Below, in pieces: positions 18,711-28,323 of a stretch of DNA of 64,000 nucleotides. Numbering within the stretch: the stretch's first letter is position 1; each line of letters opens with the position of its first letter. Source of the DNA: Kordiimonas sediminis (GTDB lineage Bacteria > Pseudomonadota > Alphaproteobacteria > Sphingomonadales > Kordiimonadaceae); NCBI RefSeq assembly GCF_014656395.1, contig NZ_BNCI01000001.1:965893-1029892 (forward strand), given 5' to 3'. The notes beneath the pieces were generated by a model that was given only the letters and a program-made list of their open reading frames with translations, did no database searches and had not been told where the DNA came from. Made by a program: the position numbers and the translations under genes.

Positions 18711-19915
18711 AATTCTACTCCCAGCGCATCTGCAACTGTGAAAATATCCTTGTCGCCCCGCCCGGACATATTCATCACAATGATATGATCTTTGGGCAAA
18801 TCAGGCGCAATTTTCAGGATATGGGCAAGTGCATGACTGGATTCAAGGGCTGGAATAATCCCTTCAAGCCGACAACAGGTTTGAAAGGCTTCGAGCGCCT
18901 CATCGTCAGTGGCGGAGACATAGGAGACACGCTCCTGTTCGTGTAGCCAGACATGTTCCGGCCCGATCCCGGGATAATCAAGGCCTGCCGAAATAGAATG
19001 TGCCTCGGTAATTTGGCCATCAGCATCCTGCAACAGGTATGTTCTGTTTCCGTGCAGAACACCCGGCTTTCCGCCTGCGATAGATGCTGCATGCTGGTCA
19101 GTACCGACACCGTGGCCGGCTGCTTCGACCGCAATTGCCGCGACGTCGCGGTCATCAAGGAACGGGTAGAAAAGGCCAAGTGCGTTTGATCCGCCGCCGA
19201 CACAGGCAACGAGCGTGTCAGGCAGTCTGCCTTCAAGTTCCAGAATCTGCTGTTTCGTCTCGCGGCCAATGATGCTTTGGAAATCACGCACCATCATCGG
19301 GTAGGGGTGTGGCCCGGCAACGGTGCCGATAATATAGAAAGTATCATCCACATTGGTTACCCAGTCGCGCAGGGCTTCGTTCATAGCGTCTTTCAGGGTT
19401 GCCGATCCGCTTGTCACAGGCTGTACCTCTGCGCCCAGAAGCTTCATTCTGAAAACGTTGGGTTTCTGCCGTTCAATATCAACGGCGCCCATAAAGACTG
19501 TGCATTCCAGCCCAAACCGCGCGGCCACGGTTGCGGTGGCAACGCCGTGCTGGCCAGCGCCGGTTTCTGCGATTACCCGGGTTTTGCCCATACGTTTTGC
19601 AAGCAACACCTGCCCAATGGCATGGTTGATTTTATGGGCGCCGGTGTGATTGAGCTCTTCGCGCTTGAAGTAAATTTTCGCGCCGCCCAAATGGTCGGAT
19701 AAACGTTCCGCATGATAGAGAGGATTGGGCCGACCGATAAAGACCCGGTTCAGTTCGTCAAGTTCTGCCAGAAAGGACGGATCCTTCATCGCAGTGCGAT
19801 ATTCTTTTTCTACATTTTTTACAAGTGGCATCAGGGTTTCAGAGACATAGCGCCCCCCATAGATGCCAAAGTGACCCTTATCATCCGGGCCGGTTGTAAA
19901 ACTATTCACAGCCAT
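18707..19915 (-). CDS. trpB: Tryptophan synthase beta chain
   Basis: 402-aa PLP enzyme that condenses indole with serine to give tryptophan. Lys95 in [13 protein letters not shown] is the PLP Schiff-base lysine, and [10 protein letters not shown] binds the cofactor phosphate. It is full length. Its start lies 30 bases from the trpF stop, and its stop overlaps trpA. Confidence 0.97.
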   Translation of the reverse strand: MAVNSFTTGPDDKGHFGIYGGRYVSETLMPLVKNVEKEYRTAMKDPSFLAELDELNRVFIGRPNPLYHAERLSDHLGGAKIYFKREELNHTGAHKINHAIGQVLLAKRMGKTRVIAETGAGQHGVATATVAARFGLECTVFMGAVDIERQKPNVFRMKLLGAEVQPVTSGSATLKDAMNEALRDWVTNVDDTFYIIGTVAGPHPYPMMVRDFQSIIGRETKQQILELEGRLPDTLVACVGGGSNALGLFYPFLDDRDVAAIAVEAAGHGVGTDQHAASIAGGKPGVLHGNRTYLLQDADGQITEAHSISAGLDYPGIGPEHVWLHEQERVSYVSATDDEALEAFQTCCRLEGIIPALESSHALAHILKIAPDLPKDHIIVMNMSGRGDKDIFTVADALGVEL

Positions 19916-19945
19916 TGTGTCGTCTTTCTGAAATGAATCTGATGC

Positions 19946-20590
19946 TTATCTAGTCGTTTTTGCGGCTTTTAGGAAGTCTTCAATTCGTTTTGGGTCTTTC
20001 TGCCCCGGCGCACTTTCGACGCCAGACGATATATCGACCGCCCCAGCCCCGCTTAGTGTGACGGCATCATGCAGGTTCTCCGCAGTTAGCCCGCCAGCAA
20101 GAAGCCACGGTACAGGAAAGGTTTTGCCTGCCAGTATCTGCCACGGGAAGGATACGGCATTTCCGCCCGGCAGAACGGCCCCTTTTGGTGGCTTCGCATC
20201 GAAAAGGAAGGCGTCAACACTGCCTTCATAACGGTTGGATGCTACAAGATCTTCCGCTTCCGAGACCGCAATAGCCTTGATCACCTTGCGGCCAAGCAGG
20301 CTGCGGATATGGGCTGCCATTTCCGGCGTTTCGTTGCCGTGCAGCTGAATCCAGTCAAGCTGAAGAATGTCTGTCATTTGCTGTATGGTATCAAGATTAG
20401 CATTGACGAAAACACCCACGCGCTCCCCGGCCTTAGGCAGACGGGGTGCTAACGCCCTTGCAGTCTCTATGGATACATGGCGGGGGCTTTTCTCAAAATG
20501 TACGAACCCAAGCCAGCGCGCGCCCAAGTCCACCGCAAGGTGCGCATGGTCTGCATGGGTTAGTCCACAGATTTTAACGTCAACGGGCAC
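19946..20590 (-). CDS. trpF: Phosphoribosylanthranilate isomerase
   Basis: 214-aa TIM barrel catalysing the Amadori rearrangement of phosphoribosylanthranilate in tryptophan synthesis. The N-terminus VKICGLTHADHA carries the catalytic cysteine and LLAGGLTAENL is the phosphate-binding strand. Translation starts at GTG 20590, sharing its first base with the TAG stop of the upstream isomerase gene, so the two are translationally coupled. Confidence 0.95.
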   Translation of the reverse strand: MPVDVKICGLTHADHAHLAVDLGARWLGFVHFEKSPRHVSIETARALAPRLPKAGERVGVFVNANLDTIQQMTDILQLDWIQLHGNETPEMAAHIRSLLGRKVIKAIAVSEAEDLVASNRYEGSVDAFLFDAKPPKGAVLPGGNAVSFPWQILAGKTFPVPWLLAGGLTAENLHDAVTLSGAGAVDISSGVESAPGQKDPKRIEDFLKAAKTTR

Positions 20591-21417
20591 TAGTCTTCGC
20601 TTTCATACAAATCTTCAAAGGCAGCTTCGGTTTTTGACATCATCGCAGTCACCGCTGCCATCAGGTCATTACCGTACAGCATGCCGCTATTCCAGGTGGC
20701 AACATAATCCAGACCAGCAGCAACTGTATTATCGCGTGCGTGGTTCAAAACGGATTTGGTGCCAGTCACAGCCAGTGGACTTTTCCGGCAAATCTCCTCA
20801 GCCAGTTCCTGCGCGGCTTCAAGGCAGGCATCCCAGTCCTTCAGGATGCGGTTAACAAACCCATGCCCGGCAGCCTCTGCGGCCGACATATTCCGGCCGG
20901 TGTAAGCCAGCTCGCGGACAATACCCTGGGGCATTAATTTTGATACGCGCTGCAGGGTGCCCAGATCAGCTACGATCCCAACATTTATTTCCTGTATGCA
21001 GAACCAGCTATCCTCTGTGGCAAACCGGATGTCGCAGCAGGAAGTCAGATCAACCCCGCCACCGATACAGCCGCCGTGAATGGCGGCAATTACAGGCACG
21101 CGGCATGTCTCCACCACTGTGAATGTTTCCTGCAGCCATTTAACATGCCGCAGAAATTTCTCACGGACCCGTGCCGGGTCATCTCCGGCACCGCTTAGGG
21201 TGCCTGCAGCTTCTTTCAGATCAAGCCCCGCTGTGAAGTGTTTGCCATTGCCGCAAATGATTGCTGCGCGAATTGACATATCGTCTTCAATGCTTTTGAA
21301 GACCTGCCATATTTCCCGGAAAAAAGTGGGATTCATAGCGTTGAGTCTGTCGGGACGATCCAGCGTTACGGTCATAACACCGTTTTCAACATGGGTTTTC
21401 AGTGTTTCATAGGTCAT
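20590..21417 (-). CDS. Delta(3,5)-delta(2,4)-dienoyl-CoA isomerase-like crotonase
   Basis: 275-aa enoyl-CoA hydratase/isomerase superfamily protein. The pattern resembles eukaryotic ECH1: HFTAGLDL, GGCIGGGVDL, then QEINVGIVADLGTLQR, in which the Glu and Asp correspond to the two catalytic acids of dienoyl-CoA isomerase. Such enzymes help degrade unsaturated fatty acids with odd-numbered double bonds. It overlaps trpF by one base, an unusual partner, while beta-oxidation genes begin less than 1 kb upstream. Plain enoyl-CoA hydratase activity cannot be excluded. Confidence 0.82.
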   Translation of the reverse strand: MTYETLKTHVENGVMTVTLDRPDRLNAMNPTFFREIWQVFKSIEDDMSIRAAIICGNGKHFTAGLDLKEAAGTLSGAGDDPARVREKFLRHVKWLQETFTVVETCRVPVIAAIHGGCIGGGVDLTSCCDIRFATEDSWFCIQEINVGIVADLGTLQRVSKLMPQGIVRELAYTGRNMSAAEAAGHGFVNRILKDWDACLEAAQELAEEICRKSPLAVTGTKSVLNHARDNTVAAGLDYVATWNSGMLYGNDLMAAVTAMMSKTEAAFEDLYESED

Positions 21418-21463
21418 AGTTTTCCCCCCTTTGCAGTACCGGCTGATACTTGTGGCGCATCGC

Positions 21464-22102
21464 TTAGTCCTGCTGACAAAATGTTGTGATTAAAGTGTCC
21501 GCCATCTCGGCGGCAGATTCGACAAAGGCGGCATCAATGTTCAGGCCGTAAAGTACGAACAGAAGGTTGGTTGTCTTTGGTGTTACGGCCGTTCGAAGGC
21601 TATCTGAGAATGGCGAGCCAAACGGACCAATGTCATCGCAGAGTATCGGTAGCCCTGTCAGGTTGATCGGCCCCCGGCCAATGCCTTCATAGGTTTGATC
21701 GCGATTGCCGACCGTAAGGCAAATATCCCCCGCAATCGTATCAACATTGTAGCAACCAACAGGAATGCCGGTCATCAGGGAGACAAGGTTCCCACAGTCT
21801 ACAACATTATTGACGAGATAAAGGTCCTTGCCGGAAATGACCCTGCGCGTCAGGGATTCGGATGATGGACGATACCTGGAGGGATCTTTCCCGGTTTCGC
21901 GAAAAGCTTCCCTGATCTGAGTAATAATCGGGTCGGTGGACGCTGCCTGTCCGAGCAAATCTTCCCGGCGCAGGGAAGCGCCTTCCTCGATGGTGGTAAT
22001 CAGCCCCTGAGGTGAAGGGGCGACCTCTACTTCGAAGGTCAGAGCACCCAGATGAAGTTGAATATCAAACCCTGTATAGACGGGATCAATGGTGATGGTC
22101 AC
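21464..22102 (-). CDS. Free-standing B3/B4 tRNA-binding domain protein
   Basis: 212-aa protein made of the B3/B4 domain (PF03483) otherwise found in the beta subunit of phenylalanyl-tRNA synthetase, where it edits mischarged Tyr-tRNA(Phe). Recognisable stretches are RYRPSSESLTRRV, LYLVNNVVDCGN and IGRGPINLTG. Stand-alone copies occur in many bacteria; some may act as trans-editing factors, but the substrate of this one is unknown. It is first in the leftward block leading into the isomerase and trpF. Confidence 0.78.
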   Translation of the reverse strand: MTITIDPVYTGFDIQLHLGALTFEVEVAPSPQGLITTIEEGASLRREDLLGQAASTDPIITQIREAFRETGKDPSRYRPSSESLTRRVISGKDLYLVNNVVDCGNLVSLMTGIPVGCYNVDTIAGDICLTVGNRDQTYEGIGRGPINLTGLPILCDDIGPFGSPFSDSLRTAVTPKTTNLLFVLYGLNIDAAFVESAAEMADTLITTFCQQD

Positions 22103-22152
22103 GGTCTGGCCACTCCTTAAAAAACACGTCTATCTACTATAGGCGGTTTTGG

Positions 22153-22194
22153 GGCAAAGAAAAGGGCCGCCAACGGTGAAATTGGCGACCCTTT
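22153..22194 (-). terminator. Terminator of the fatty-acid oxidation operon
   Basis: AAAGGGCCGCCAA (22161-22173) pairs with TTGGCGACCCTTT (22182-22194) with one mismatch and an 8-base loop. Read leftward it is followed by TTCTTTG. It ends the operon that starts with the MerR gene, just after the FadJ-like stop codon. Confidence 0.75.
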
Positions 22195-22217
22195 CTAATT
22201 TCTGCAAGAAGCCTGTC

Positions 22218-24425
22218 TTATGCGGCTTTGCGACCCTGTGGGTTACCTTTCGAATAGAAAGTCTCGCCGTTTGCAGCCATATCACGCAGCAATTGTGGCG
22301 GTGTGAAGCGTGGGCCGTAAGCAGCAGCCAGACGGTCTGCTTCGGCGACAAACTCTGCCACGCCAACGGTGTCGATATAGCTGAAAGGACCGCCAGTGTA
22401 CGGAGGGAAGCCAATGCCAAAGATCGCACCAACATCGCCTGATGAGGCATCAATCAGTACTTTTTCTTCAAAGCAGCGTGCAGCTTCTACCGCCTGACGC
22501 ACGAGAAGACGTGCCTTCACTTCCTCAACATCCGGCTGATCGTCGGCCAGTGGGAAATGTTCCGTCAGATCTGGCCACAGATATTTGCGGCTGCCGTCTT
22601 CAGGATAGACGTAGCATCCTTTGCCGTTCTTCCGGCCATAGCGTTCCAGTTCCATCATTTTCTCGACAAAACCATCAGCAGGGGACGGTACATATTTATC
22701 GCCAAGGGCTTTGCGGGTGGCCATGCCTACCTTGTAGGACAGATCAATGGCAACTTCGTCACCAACAGCCAGCGGTCCCACAGGCATGCCAACCATCTTG
22801 CCGGCATTTTCAATAAGCGCCGGTTTGATGCCTTCCTGCACCATGGAATAGCCTTCCTGCACATAGGTTCCGAACGTACGGCTGGTGAAGAAACCCCGGC
22901 TGTCATTGACGACCATCGGTGTTTTCTTGATCTGGCTGACATAATCAAGCGCCAGCGCCAGTGTTTCGTCGTCCGTCTTTTCACCCATGATGATTTCAAC
23001 AAGCGGCATTTTGTCTACCGGCGAGAAGAAATGAATACCGATGAACTGGTGCGGGCGGGAGAAATTCTCTGCCAGACCGGTGATTGGCATGGTGGATGTG
23101 TTCGATCCAAAGACAATATTCTTGCCGATCACAGCCTCGGTTGCCTGTGTGACGCTTTTCTTCACGTCGGCGTCTTCAAAGACTGCTTCGATAATCAGGT
23201 CGCAGTCAGCAAGGTCATCATAGCTGTCTGTGGTTGTGATATTGTTCAAAAGAGCGTCGCCCTTTTCCTTGGATACCTTGCCGCGGCTAACGCCTTTTTC
23301 AACGAGATTACGGCTGTAGTCCTTGCCTTTTTCTGCATTGTCCTTGGAGACATCAAACAGAACAACTTCGATGCCAACTTTGGCCGAAACATAGGCAATC
23401 CCAGCCCCCATCAGGCCGGCACCCAGCATACCAAGGCGCTTCACTTTCTTGCGCTCAAAACCGGCAGGACGCAGTGATCCCTTTTCCACAGCCTGTTTGT
23501 TCAGGAACAGGGTGCGGATCATGTTTTTAGACACAGGACCAGACAGAAGCTTCATGAAATATTTGGTTTCAATGCGCAGTGCCGTATCGAACGGTACGAT
23601 TGAGCCTTCATAGACAGCAGACAGAATGGCCTCGACCGCAGGATAGTTATGCTGCGTCTGTTTTTGTGCCATCGCGTTACCGCCGATAAAGACCTGCACG
23701 GAACGTGGGTCCATCGCGCCAGCACCGCCCGGATATTTGAAGCCCTTTTTGTCCCACGGCGCAATCGCGCTGGAGGTCTTTGCGACATAGTCTTTTGCTT
23801 TGGCAACAACATCTGCTGCGTCAACAACTTCTTGCACAATGCCAAAGCCCTGTGCTGTCATCGGGTTAAAGTTTTTGCCGGTCATCAGGGGCTGCGCAGC
23901 ATTCTGAATACCGATCAGACGCGGCAGGCGCTGCGTACCACCGGCACCGGGCAACAGGCCGACCTGTACTTCCGGGAAACCAAGGGACAGTTTCGGGTCA
24001 TTAGCACAGACGCGGTGATGACATGCCAGCACCAGCTCGAAACCGCCGCCCAGCGCAAGGCCGTTCACAGCAGCCGCGAAAGGTTTGGTGCCTTCAACCG
24101 CAAGAGTTTTTACATCTTTACCGCCTGATTCGATTTTGCGCAAAATACGGTTCAGGTTGAAAGCCTGTTCAAACGCAGCTTCAGGTGTGTCTGCCTTGAG
24201 ATCATCGCCGCCAAGCATGGAAAGGTCTGCCCCCGCGAGGAAAGACGGCTTGCCAGACGTGATGACCGCCCCTTTGACGGCATCATCGTTCAGGACTTTG
24301 TCGACACAGGTTTCCAGATCCTGGATAAGCTGGGCGTTAAAGACATTCATTGACGCGCCAGGCAGATCAATAGTCAGCAGGGCGACGCCGTCTGCGTCTA
24401 CTTCATATTTAATAGTCTCAGTCAT
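22218..24425 (-). CDS. Multifunctional enoyl-CoA hydratase / 3-hydroxyacyl-CoA dehydrogenase (FadJ/FadB-like)
   Basis: 735-aa fatty-acid oxidation alpha subunit. The N-terminal crotonase domain (about 1-190) has GADLSMLGG and GGGFELVLACHHR. The NAD-binding domain begins at MLGAGLMGAGIAY near residue 335, and FIGIHFFSPVDKMPLVEII carries the catalytic histidine of 3-hydroxyacyl-CoA dehydrogenase. It hydrates enoyl-CoA and oxidises the product, passing 3-ketoacyl-CoA to the thiolase encoded 21 bases upstream. Whether it forms a FadB-type or FadJ-type complex cannot be told from the sequence. Confidence 0.93.
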   Translation of the reverse strand: MTETIKYEVDADGVALLTIDLPGASMNVFNAQLIQDLETCVDKVLNDDAVKGAVITSGKPSFLAGADLSMLGGDDLKADTPEAAFEQAFNLNRILRKIESGGKDVKTLAVEGTKPFAAAVNGLALGGGFELVLACHHRVCANDPKLSLGFPEVQVGLLPGAGGTQRLPRLIGIQNAAQPLMTGKNFNPMTAQGFGIVQEVVDAADVVAKAKDYVAKTSSAIAPWDKKGFKYPGGAGAMDPRSVQVFIGGNAMAQKQTQHNYPAVEAILSAVYEGSIVPFDTALRIETKYFMKLLSGPVSKNMIRTLFLNKQAVEKGSLRPAGFERKKVKRLGMLGAGLMGAGIAYVSAKVGIEVVLFDVSKDNAEKGKDYSRNLVEKGVSRGKVSKEKGDALLNNITTTDSYDDLADCDLIIEAVFEDADVKKSVTQATEAVIGKNIVFGSNTSTMPITGLAENFSRPHQFIGIHFFSPVDKMPLVEIIMGEKTDDETLALALDYVSQIKKTPMVVNDSRGFFTSRTFGTYVQEGYSMVQEGIKPALIENAGKMVGMPVGPLAVGDEVAIDLSYKVGMATRKALGDKYVPSPADGFVEKMMELERYGRKNGKGCYVYPEDGSRKYLWPDLTEHFPLADDQPDVEEVKARLLVRQAVEAARCFEEKVLIDASSGDVGAIFGIGFPPYTGGPFSYIDTVGVAEFVAEADRLAAAYGPRFTPPQLLRDMAANGETFYSKGNPQGRKAA

Positions 24426-24446
24426 TAGTTTGTTCCCTTGATCCTG

Positions 24447-25652
24447 TTACACGCGTTCAATGATTGTGGCGGTTCCCATGCCAGCACCGATACACAGTGT
24501 AGCCAGCGCCGTTTCCTTGCCAGAGCGCTCCAGCTCGTCAAGGACAGTACCCAAAATCATTGCGCCGGTTGCGCCCAGTGGGTGACCCATAGCAATCGCG
24601 CCGCCGCAGACGTTCATTTTTGAATGGTCAACATTCAGGGCGTCCATGAAGCGCAGCACAACGGATGCAAAGGCTTCATTCAGTTCATAAAGGTCGATAT
24701 CGCTTGCAGCCATGCCTGCTTTTTTCAGGGCTTTTTCTGCGGCAAAGGACGGGCCTGTCAGCATGATTGTTGGCTCTGAACCAATAGATGCCATGGATTT
24801 GATCCGGGCACGTGGTTTAAGGCCGAGTTTTTCGCCAATTTCCTTGTTACCGATCAGAATGCCAGCCGCACCGTCAACGATACCCGAGCTGTTGCCCGCA
24901 TGGTGGACATGGATGATTTTCTCAATATCCGGGTATTTTTGAATGGCAACAGAATCAAAACCAAGTGCACCCATATCAACAAAGGATGGTTTCAGGCTGC
25001 CAAGAGACTGCATGCTGGTTTCTGGACGCATCAACTCGTCATGGTCCAGCACAGTCATGCCAACTACGTCCTTGACCGGGACGATTGATTTGGAAAAACG
25101 GTTTTCTTCCCATGATTTTGCAGCGCGCTTCTGGCTTTCCACAGCGTAACTGTCAACATCATCTCGGCTGTAGCCGTATTTTGTTGCGATCAGGTCGGCA
25201 GAAATGCCCTGCGGTGCGAAATAGAGTTTATGGGCAACAGCCGGATCAACCGGCCATGCACCACCGTCGCTTCCCATTGGGACACGGCTCATTGCTTCAA
25301 CGCCGCCCCCGATGGCCATATCGGCTTCACCGGACATGACTTTTGCTGCGGCAATGTTTGTTGCCTCAAGCCCGGATGCACAGAAACGGTTTACCTGAAA
25401 GCCTGCAGTTGTCTCGGCATAGTCAGCATTCAGCGCCGCAACGCGTGCGATGTCGGCACCCTGTTCACCCACAGGCGACACACAGCCAAGTACAACATCT
25501 TCGACATAGGAGGTATCCAGGTCGTTTCTGTCGCGGATGGCTTCCAGAACCTGCGTTGCAAGCTGGATAGGTGTGATTTCATGCAGCGAACCATCCTTGC
25601 GGCCCTTGCCGCGCGGTGTCCTGACAGCATCATAAATATAAGCTTCAGTCAT
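24447..25652 (-). CDS. fadA: Acetyl-CoA C-acyltransferase (thiolase)
   Basis: 401-aa thiolase. [10 protein letters not shown] carries the acyl-accepting cysteine, [15 protein letters not shown] the catalytic histidine region and CIGAGMGTA the second active-site cysteine. It cleaves 3-ketoacyl-CoA, the last step of the beta-oxidation cycle. It is 45 bases from the acyl-CoA dehydrogenase and 21 from the FadJ-like gene, so the three form one operon. Confidence 0.93.
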   Translation of the reverse strand: MTEAYIYDAVRTPRGKGRKDGSLHEITPIQLATQVLEAIRDRNDLDTSYVEDVVLGCVSPVGEQGADIARVAALNADYAETTAGFQVNRFCASGLEATNIAAAKVMSGEADMAIGGGVEAMSRVPMGSDGGAWPVDPAVAHKLYFAPQGISADLIATKYGYSRDDVDSYAVESQKRAAKSWEENRFSKSIVPVKDVVGMTVLDHDELMRPETSMQSLGSLKPSFVDMGALGFDSVAIQKYPDIEKIIHVHHAGNSSGIVDGAAGILIGNKEIGEKLGLKPRARIKSMASIGSEPTIMLTGPSFAAEKALKKAGMAASDIDLYELNEAFASVVLRFMDALNVDHSKMNVCGGAIAMGHPLGATGAMILGTVLDELERSGKETALATLCIGAGMGTATIIERV

Positions 25653-25697
25653 CTGGTCTTTCCCTCTCGTTAAATCCGTATTGCGTCAAACAATTGT

Positions 25698-27494
25698 TTA
25701 GAAACTGGCAGCATCAAGCGCCATGACATCGTCTGCACCGGCCTGTAGTTCAGCCAGCAGGGCTTTGATTTCAGGCATCCGGCGATTCATATAGTAGCGG
25801 CCAACAATCAGCTTGTTTTCGTAGAAGGCAGGATCGTCGGTACCGTTCGCCAGCGCGTCTGTCGCCACTGCGGCAATCCGTGTCCACATGTATCCAAGCA
25901 GGACATGGCCCATCAGGTGCATGAAACTTGTAGCGCCAGCACCGGCATTGTCTGGGTTTGCCATGCCATTCTGCATCAGCCACATCACAGCATTTTGCAG
26001 GTCCTTCACGCCGTCCGCCAGTGGGCCGGTAAAGTCAGCCAGCTTTTCGTTGTCTTTGTGCTCTGCAAGGAAATCACCCAGCATTTTCAGCATTGCCTGG
26101 GTTGCGCGGCCACCATTGCCGCCAAGCTTGCGGCCAACCAGATCAAGTGCCTGAATACCGTTTGTGCCTTCATAAATCTGCGTGATGCGGGCATCGCGGA
26201 CAAATTGCTCCATCCCCCACTCGCTGACATAGCCGTGGCCACCGAATACCTGCTGGGCGTTGACGGTGTTTTCAAGACCGCGGTCAGTATATACACCCTT
26301 GATGATTGGCGTCAGTAGACCGACAATATCGTCTGACCACTGGCGTTCTTCGTCGCTGACACTTTCATCGCGGGAGATATCAATCAACAGACCGGCCCAC
26401 ATGGCAAGTGCCCGGGCGGATTCGTTGAAAGACCGACAATTCAGCAACATCCGGCGTACATCGGCGTGAACAATGATCGGATCGGCGGCTTTTTCTGGTG
26501 CTTTCGGCCCGGAAAGAGCCCGGCCCTGAATACGGTCATTGGCATAGTCGACAGCATTCTGGTAGCTAACCTCAGACAAGCCAAGACCCTGAATACCAAC
26601 ACCCAGACGGGCAGCATTCATCATGATGAACATGGATTTCAGGCCTTTGTGTGCTTCCCCGATCAGGAAACCTTTAGCGCCGTCATAGTTCATGACGCAT
26701 GTGGCATTACCGTGAATGCCCATTTTTTCCTCGATGGAGCCGCACGAAACATTGTTTTTATCGCCAAGGCTGCCGTCGTCATTCAGGTTGATTTTCGGCA
26801 CGATAAAGAGGGAAATCCCCTTAACACCCTTGGGCGCATCCGGCAGGCGTGCCAGAACCAGGTGAATGATGTTCTCAGACAGGTCGTGATCGCCCGCAGA
26901 GATGAAGATCTTTGTCCCCGTAATGCTGTAGCTGCCATCGTCGTTTGGCTCTGCTTTCGTACGCAGCATGCCAAGGTCCGTACCGCAGTGTGGTTCTGTC
27001 AGATTCATGGTACCTGTCCATGCGCCTTCTACCATGCGCGGCAGGTAGGTTTGCTTCTGCTCTTCAGACCCGTCAATGCTGATGGCCGCCATAGCGCCCA
27101 GGCTCAGGCCAGGATACATTGCAAATGCCATGTTGGAAGACACCAGAAGCTCCTCCAGGCATAGGCCGAGAAGGTGTGGCATGCCCTGACCGCCGTATTC
27201 AGGATCTGCAGTCAGCCCTGACCAGCCGCCCTCGACGAATTTATTGTATGCTTCCTTGAACCCTTTTGGTGTTGTGACAGTGCCGTCATCATGGCGGGTG
27301 CAGCCTTCATGATCACCAGACAGGTTCAGCGGCTGCAGTTCATTTTCAACCAGCTTGGAGGCTTCTTCCAGAATCGCACTAACCAGATCAGGTGTCGCTT
27401 CTGCATAGCCGTGAAGATGGCTATAGTTACTGATATTCAGCACTTCATTCAGAATAAACTGCTGGTCTTTGATCGGGGCGCGGTAAGTAGGCAT
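25698..27494 (-). CDS. Acyl-CoA dehydrogenase with C-terminal extension
   Basis: 598-aa flavoenzyme of the long acyl-CoA dehydrogenase group (as in DmdC and many FadE-like proteins), with N-terminal, middle and catalytic domains plus the extra C-terminal domain. LTEPHCGTDLG is the FAD-binding segment, and IYEGTNGIQALDLVGRK contains the glutamate at the position used as catalytic base in short/medium-chain enzymes. It makes trans-2-enoyl-CoA for the FadJ-like enzyme. Only 31 bases separate it from the MerR regulator gene upstream. Confidence 0.92.
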   Translation of the reverse strand: MPTYRAPIKDQQFILNEVLNISNYSHLHGYAEATPDLVSAILEEASKLVENELQPLNLSGDHEGCTRHDDGTVTTPKGFKEAYNKFVEGGWSGLTADPEYGGQGMPHLLGLCLEELLVSSNMAFAMYPGLSLGAMAAISIDGSEEQKQTYLPRMVEGAWTGTMNLTEPHCGTDLGMLRTKAEPNDDGSYSITGTKIFISAGDHDLSENIIHLVLARLPDAPKGVKGISLFIVPKINLNDDGSLGDKNNVSCGSIEEKMGIHGNATCVMNYDGAKGFLIGEAHKGLKSMFIMMNAARLGVGIQGLGLSEVSYQNAVDYANDRIQGRALSGPKAPEKAADPIIVHADVRRMLLNCRSFNESARALAMWAGLLIDISRDESVSDEERQWSDDIVGLLTPIIKGVYTDRGLENTVNAQQVFGGHGYVSEWGMEQFVRDARITQIYEGTNGIQALDLVGRKLGGNGGRATQAMLKMLGDFLAEHKDNEKLADFTGPLADGVKDLQNAVMWLMQNGMANPDNAGAGATSFMHLMGHVLLGYMWTRIAAVATDALANGTDDPAFYENKLIVGRYYMNRRMPEIKALLAELQAGADDVMALDAASF

Positions 27495-27525
27495 GATTAT
27501 CTCACTCTCTTAGCTGAAATTGCAG

Positions 27526-27969
27526 TTAGGGGGTTTTAATAACTGGTGGCTTCCCGGTTTCGGGGCTGACCAGTTTTCCGGTTTTCTGGCAGGGAACCAA
27601 TATTTCAATCGTATCGCAAAACTCTTCCAGGTCCGCGATCGTGGAATTGATATCGTCGCGCTGTGCTTTCAGGTCATCAATACGCTGGCGACATTTTTCC
27701 AGTGTAACCTGTCGCTGGGTTGCGCGGCCATCACCCAGGGAATAAAGGGCGAGCATCTCGCTGATTTCGTTGAGCGAAAACCCAACACGGCGTCCCCGCA
27801 GTATCCAGGCAAGCCTGATCCGGTCTGCCTGGCTGTAAACACGCGTCTGACCAGACCGGGCAGGGGCAAGCAAACCTTGCTCTTCATAGTGTCTAAGCGT
27901 ACGCGCCGTGACATTGAATTCGGTCGCCAGGTCCTTGATGCTGTATGTGTCTTTAAAGTCTTCGTTCAT
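27526..27969 (-). CDS. MerR-family regulator, LiuR-like
   Basis: 147-aa MerR-type DNA-binding protein. The N-terminal helix-turn-helix reads YSIKDLATEFNVTARTLRHYEEQGLL (in part), followed by a dimerisation coiled coil (about residues 80-125). ATG 27969 gives the family N-terminus; a longer frame from 28227 would cross the promoter and is rejected. It heads the beta-oxidation operon and its promoter contains a dyad, so autoregulation is likely. LiuR, a MerR regulator of branched-chain amino-acid and fatty-acid oxidation, is the closest family I can name. The effector is unknown. Confidence 0.88.
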   Translation of the reverse strand: MNEDFKDTYSIKDLATEFNVTARTLRHYEEQGLLAPARSGQTRVYSQADRIRLAWILRGRRVGFSLNEISEMLALYSLGDGRATQRQVTLEKCRQRIDDLKAQRDDINSTIADLEEFCDTIEILVPCQKTGKLVSPETGKPPVIKTP

Positions 27970-27988
27970 AATATTCCCACTTGGCAAA

Positions 27989-28017
27989 AAGGTAGTTGAC
28001 GTTAACGTAAACGTCAA
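27989..28017 (-). promoter_or_regulatory. Promoter and operator of the MerR / beta-oxidation operon
   Basis: Read leftward: TTGACG (28017-28012), a 17-base spacer, then TACCTT (27994-27989), about 20 bases before the start codon. The spacer and -35 box are filled by an inverted repeat TTGACGTT-N6-AACGTCAA (27996-28017) containing three ACGT cores spaced by two bases. The layout suggests repression by MerR binding across the promoter. Confidence 0.75.
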
Positions 28018-28323
28018 TACGAATTTGAAGGATTTTAGAACTGCCTGATTCTGCTTCAATTTCTGGACGGGCGAAAATATGTTTTTGAAATGCGGCTGGT
28101 GTGTAGGCTGCGAATCAGTCGGGGATGAAACAGACGGCGTGCGCCAAAATCGAGCCGATACGCCCCTGTTTCCTGTTCTGAGTGTAGTTTGGTGCGGGCA
28201 AGCTTGCCAGATACGGGAATTACCCATAGAAAACCCGGATGGAATTGCATTCTGGTGATATCTTGTTTACCAGAGTGCTATAATATGTGTTGGTATCGGT
28301 TTCTGATTTAGAATTTGCGAAGT
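28018..28323. other. Divergent intergenic region between the MerR gene and the TauE gene
   Basis: About 300 bases with no credible gene. The left edge holds the MerR promoter and the right end the extended -10 promoter of the TauE gene. The frame read leftward across 27970-28227 is an upstream extension of the MerR gene without family similarity. Confidence 0.6.
28276..28284 (+). promoter_or_regulatory. Extended -10 promoter of the TauE gene
   Basis: TGCTATAAT is a perfect extended -10 element, lying 40 bases upstream of ATG 28324. No good -35 box is seen at the right distance, which is tolerated in extended -10 promoters. Confidence 0.55.

Noticed and set aside
22557-23477. 306-aa rightward open frame antisense to the FadJ-like gene
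   Set aside because: Complete overlap with a well-supported enzyme, no recognisable domain, and a composition typical of the reverse strand of a coding region.
26466-27164. 232-aa rightward frame antisense to the acyl-CoA dehydrogenase
   Set aside because: Shadow of a conserved enzyme gene; no motifs.
27970-28227. Longer MerR protein starting at 28227
   Set aside because: The extension would cover the promoter and operator and lacks homology; ATG 27969 gives the normal MerR N-terminus.
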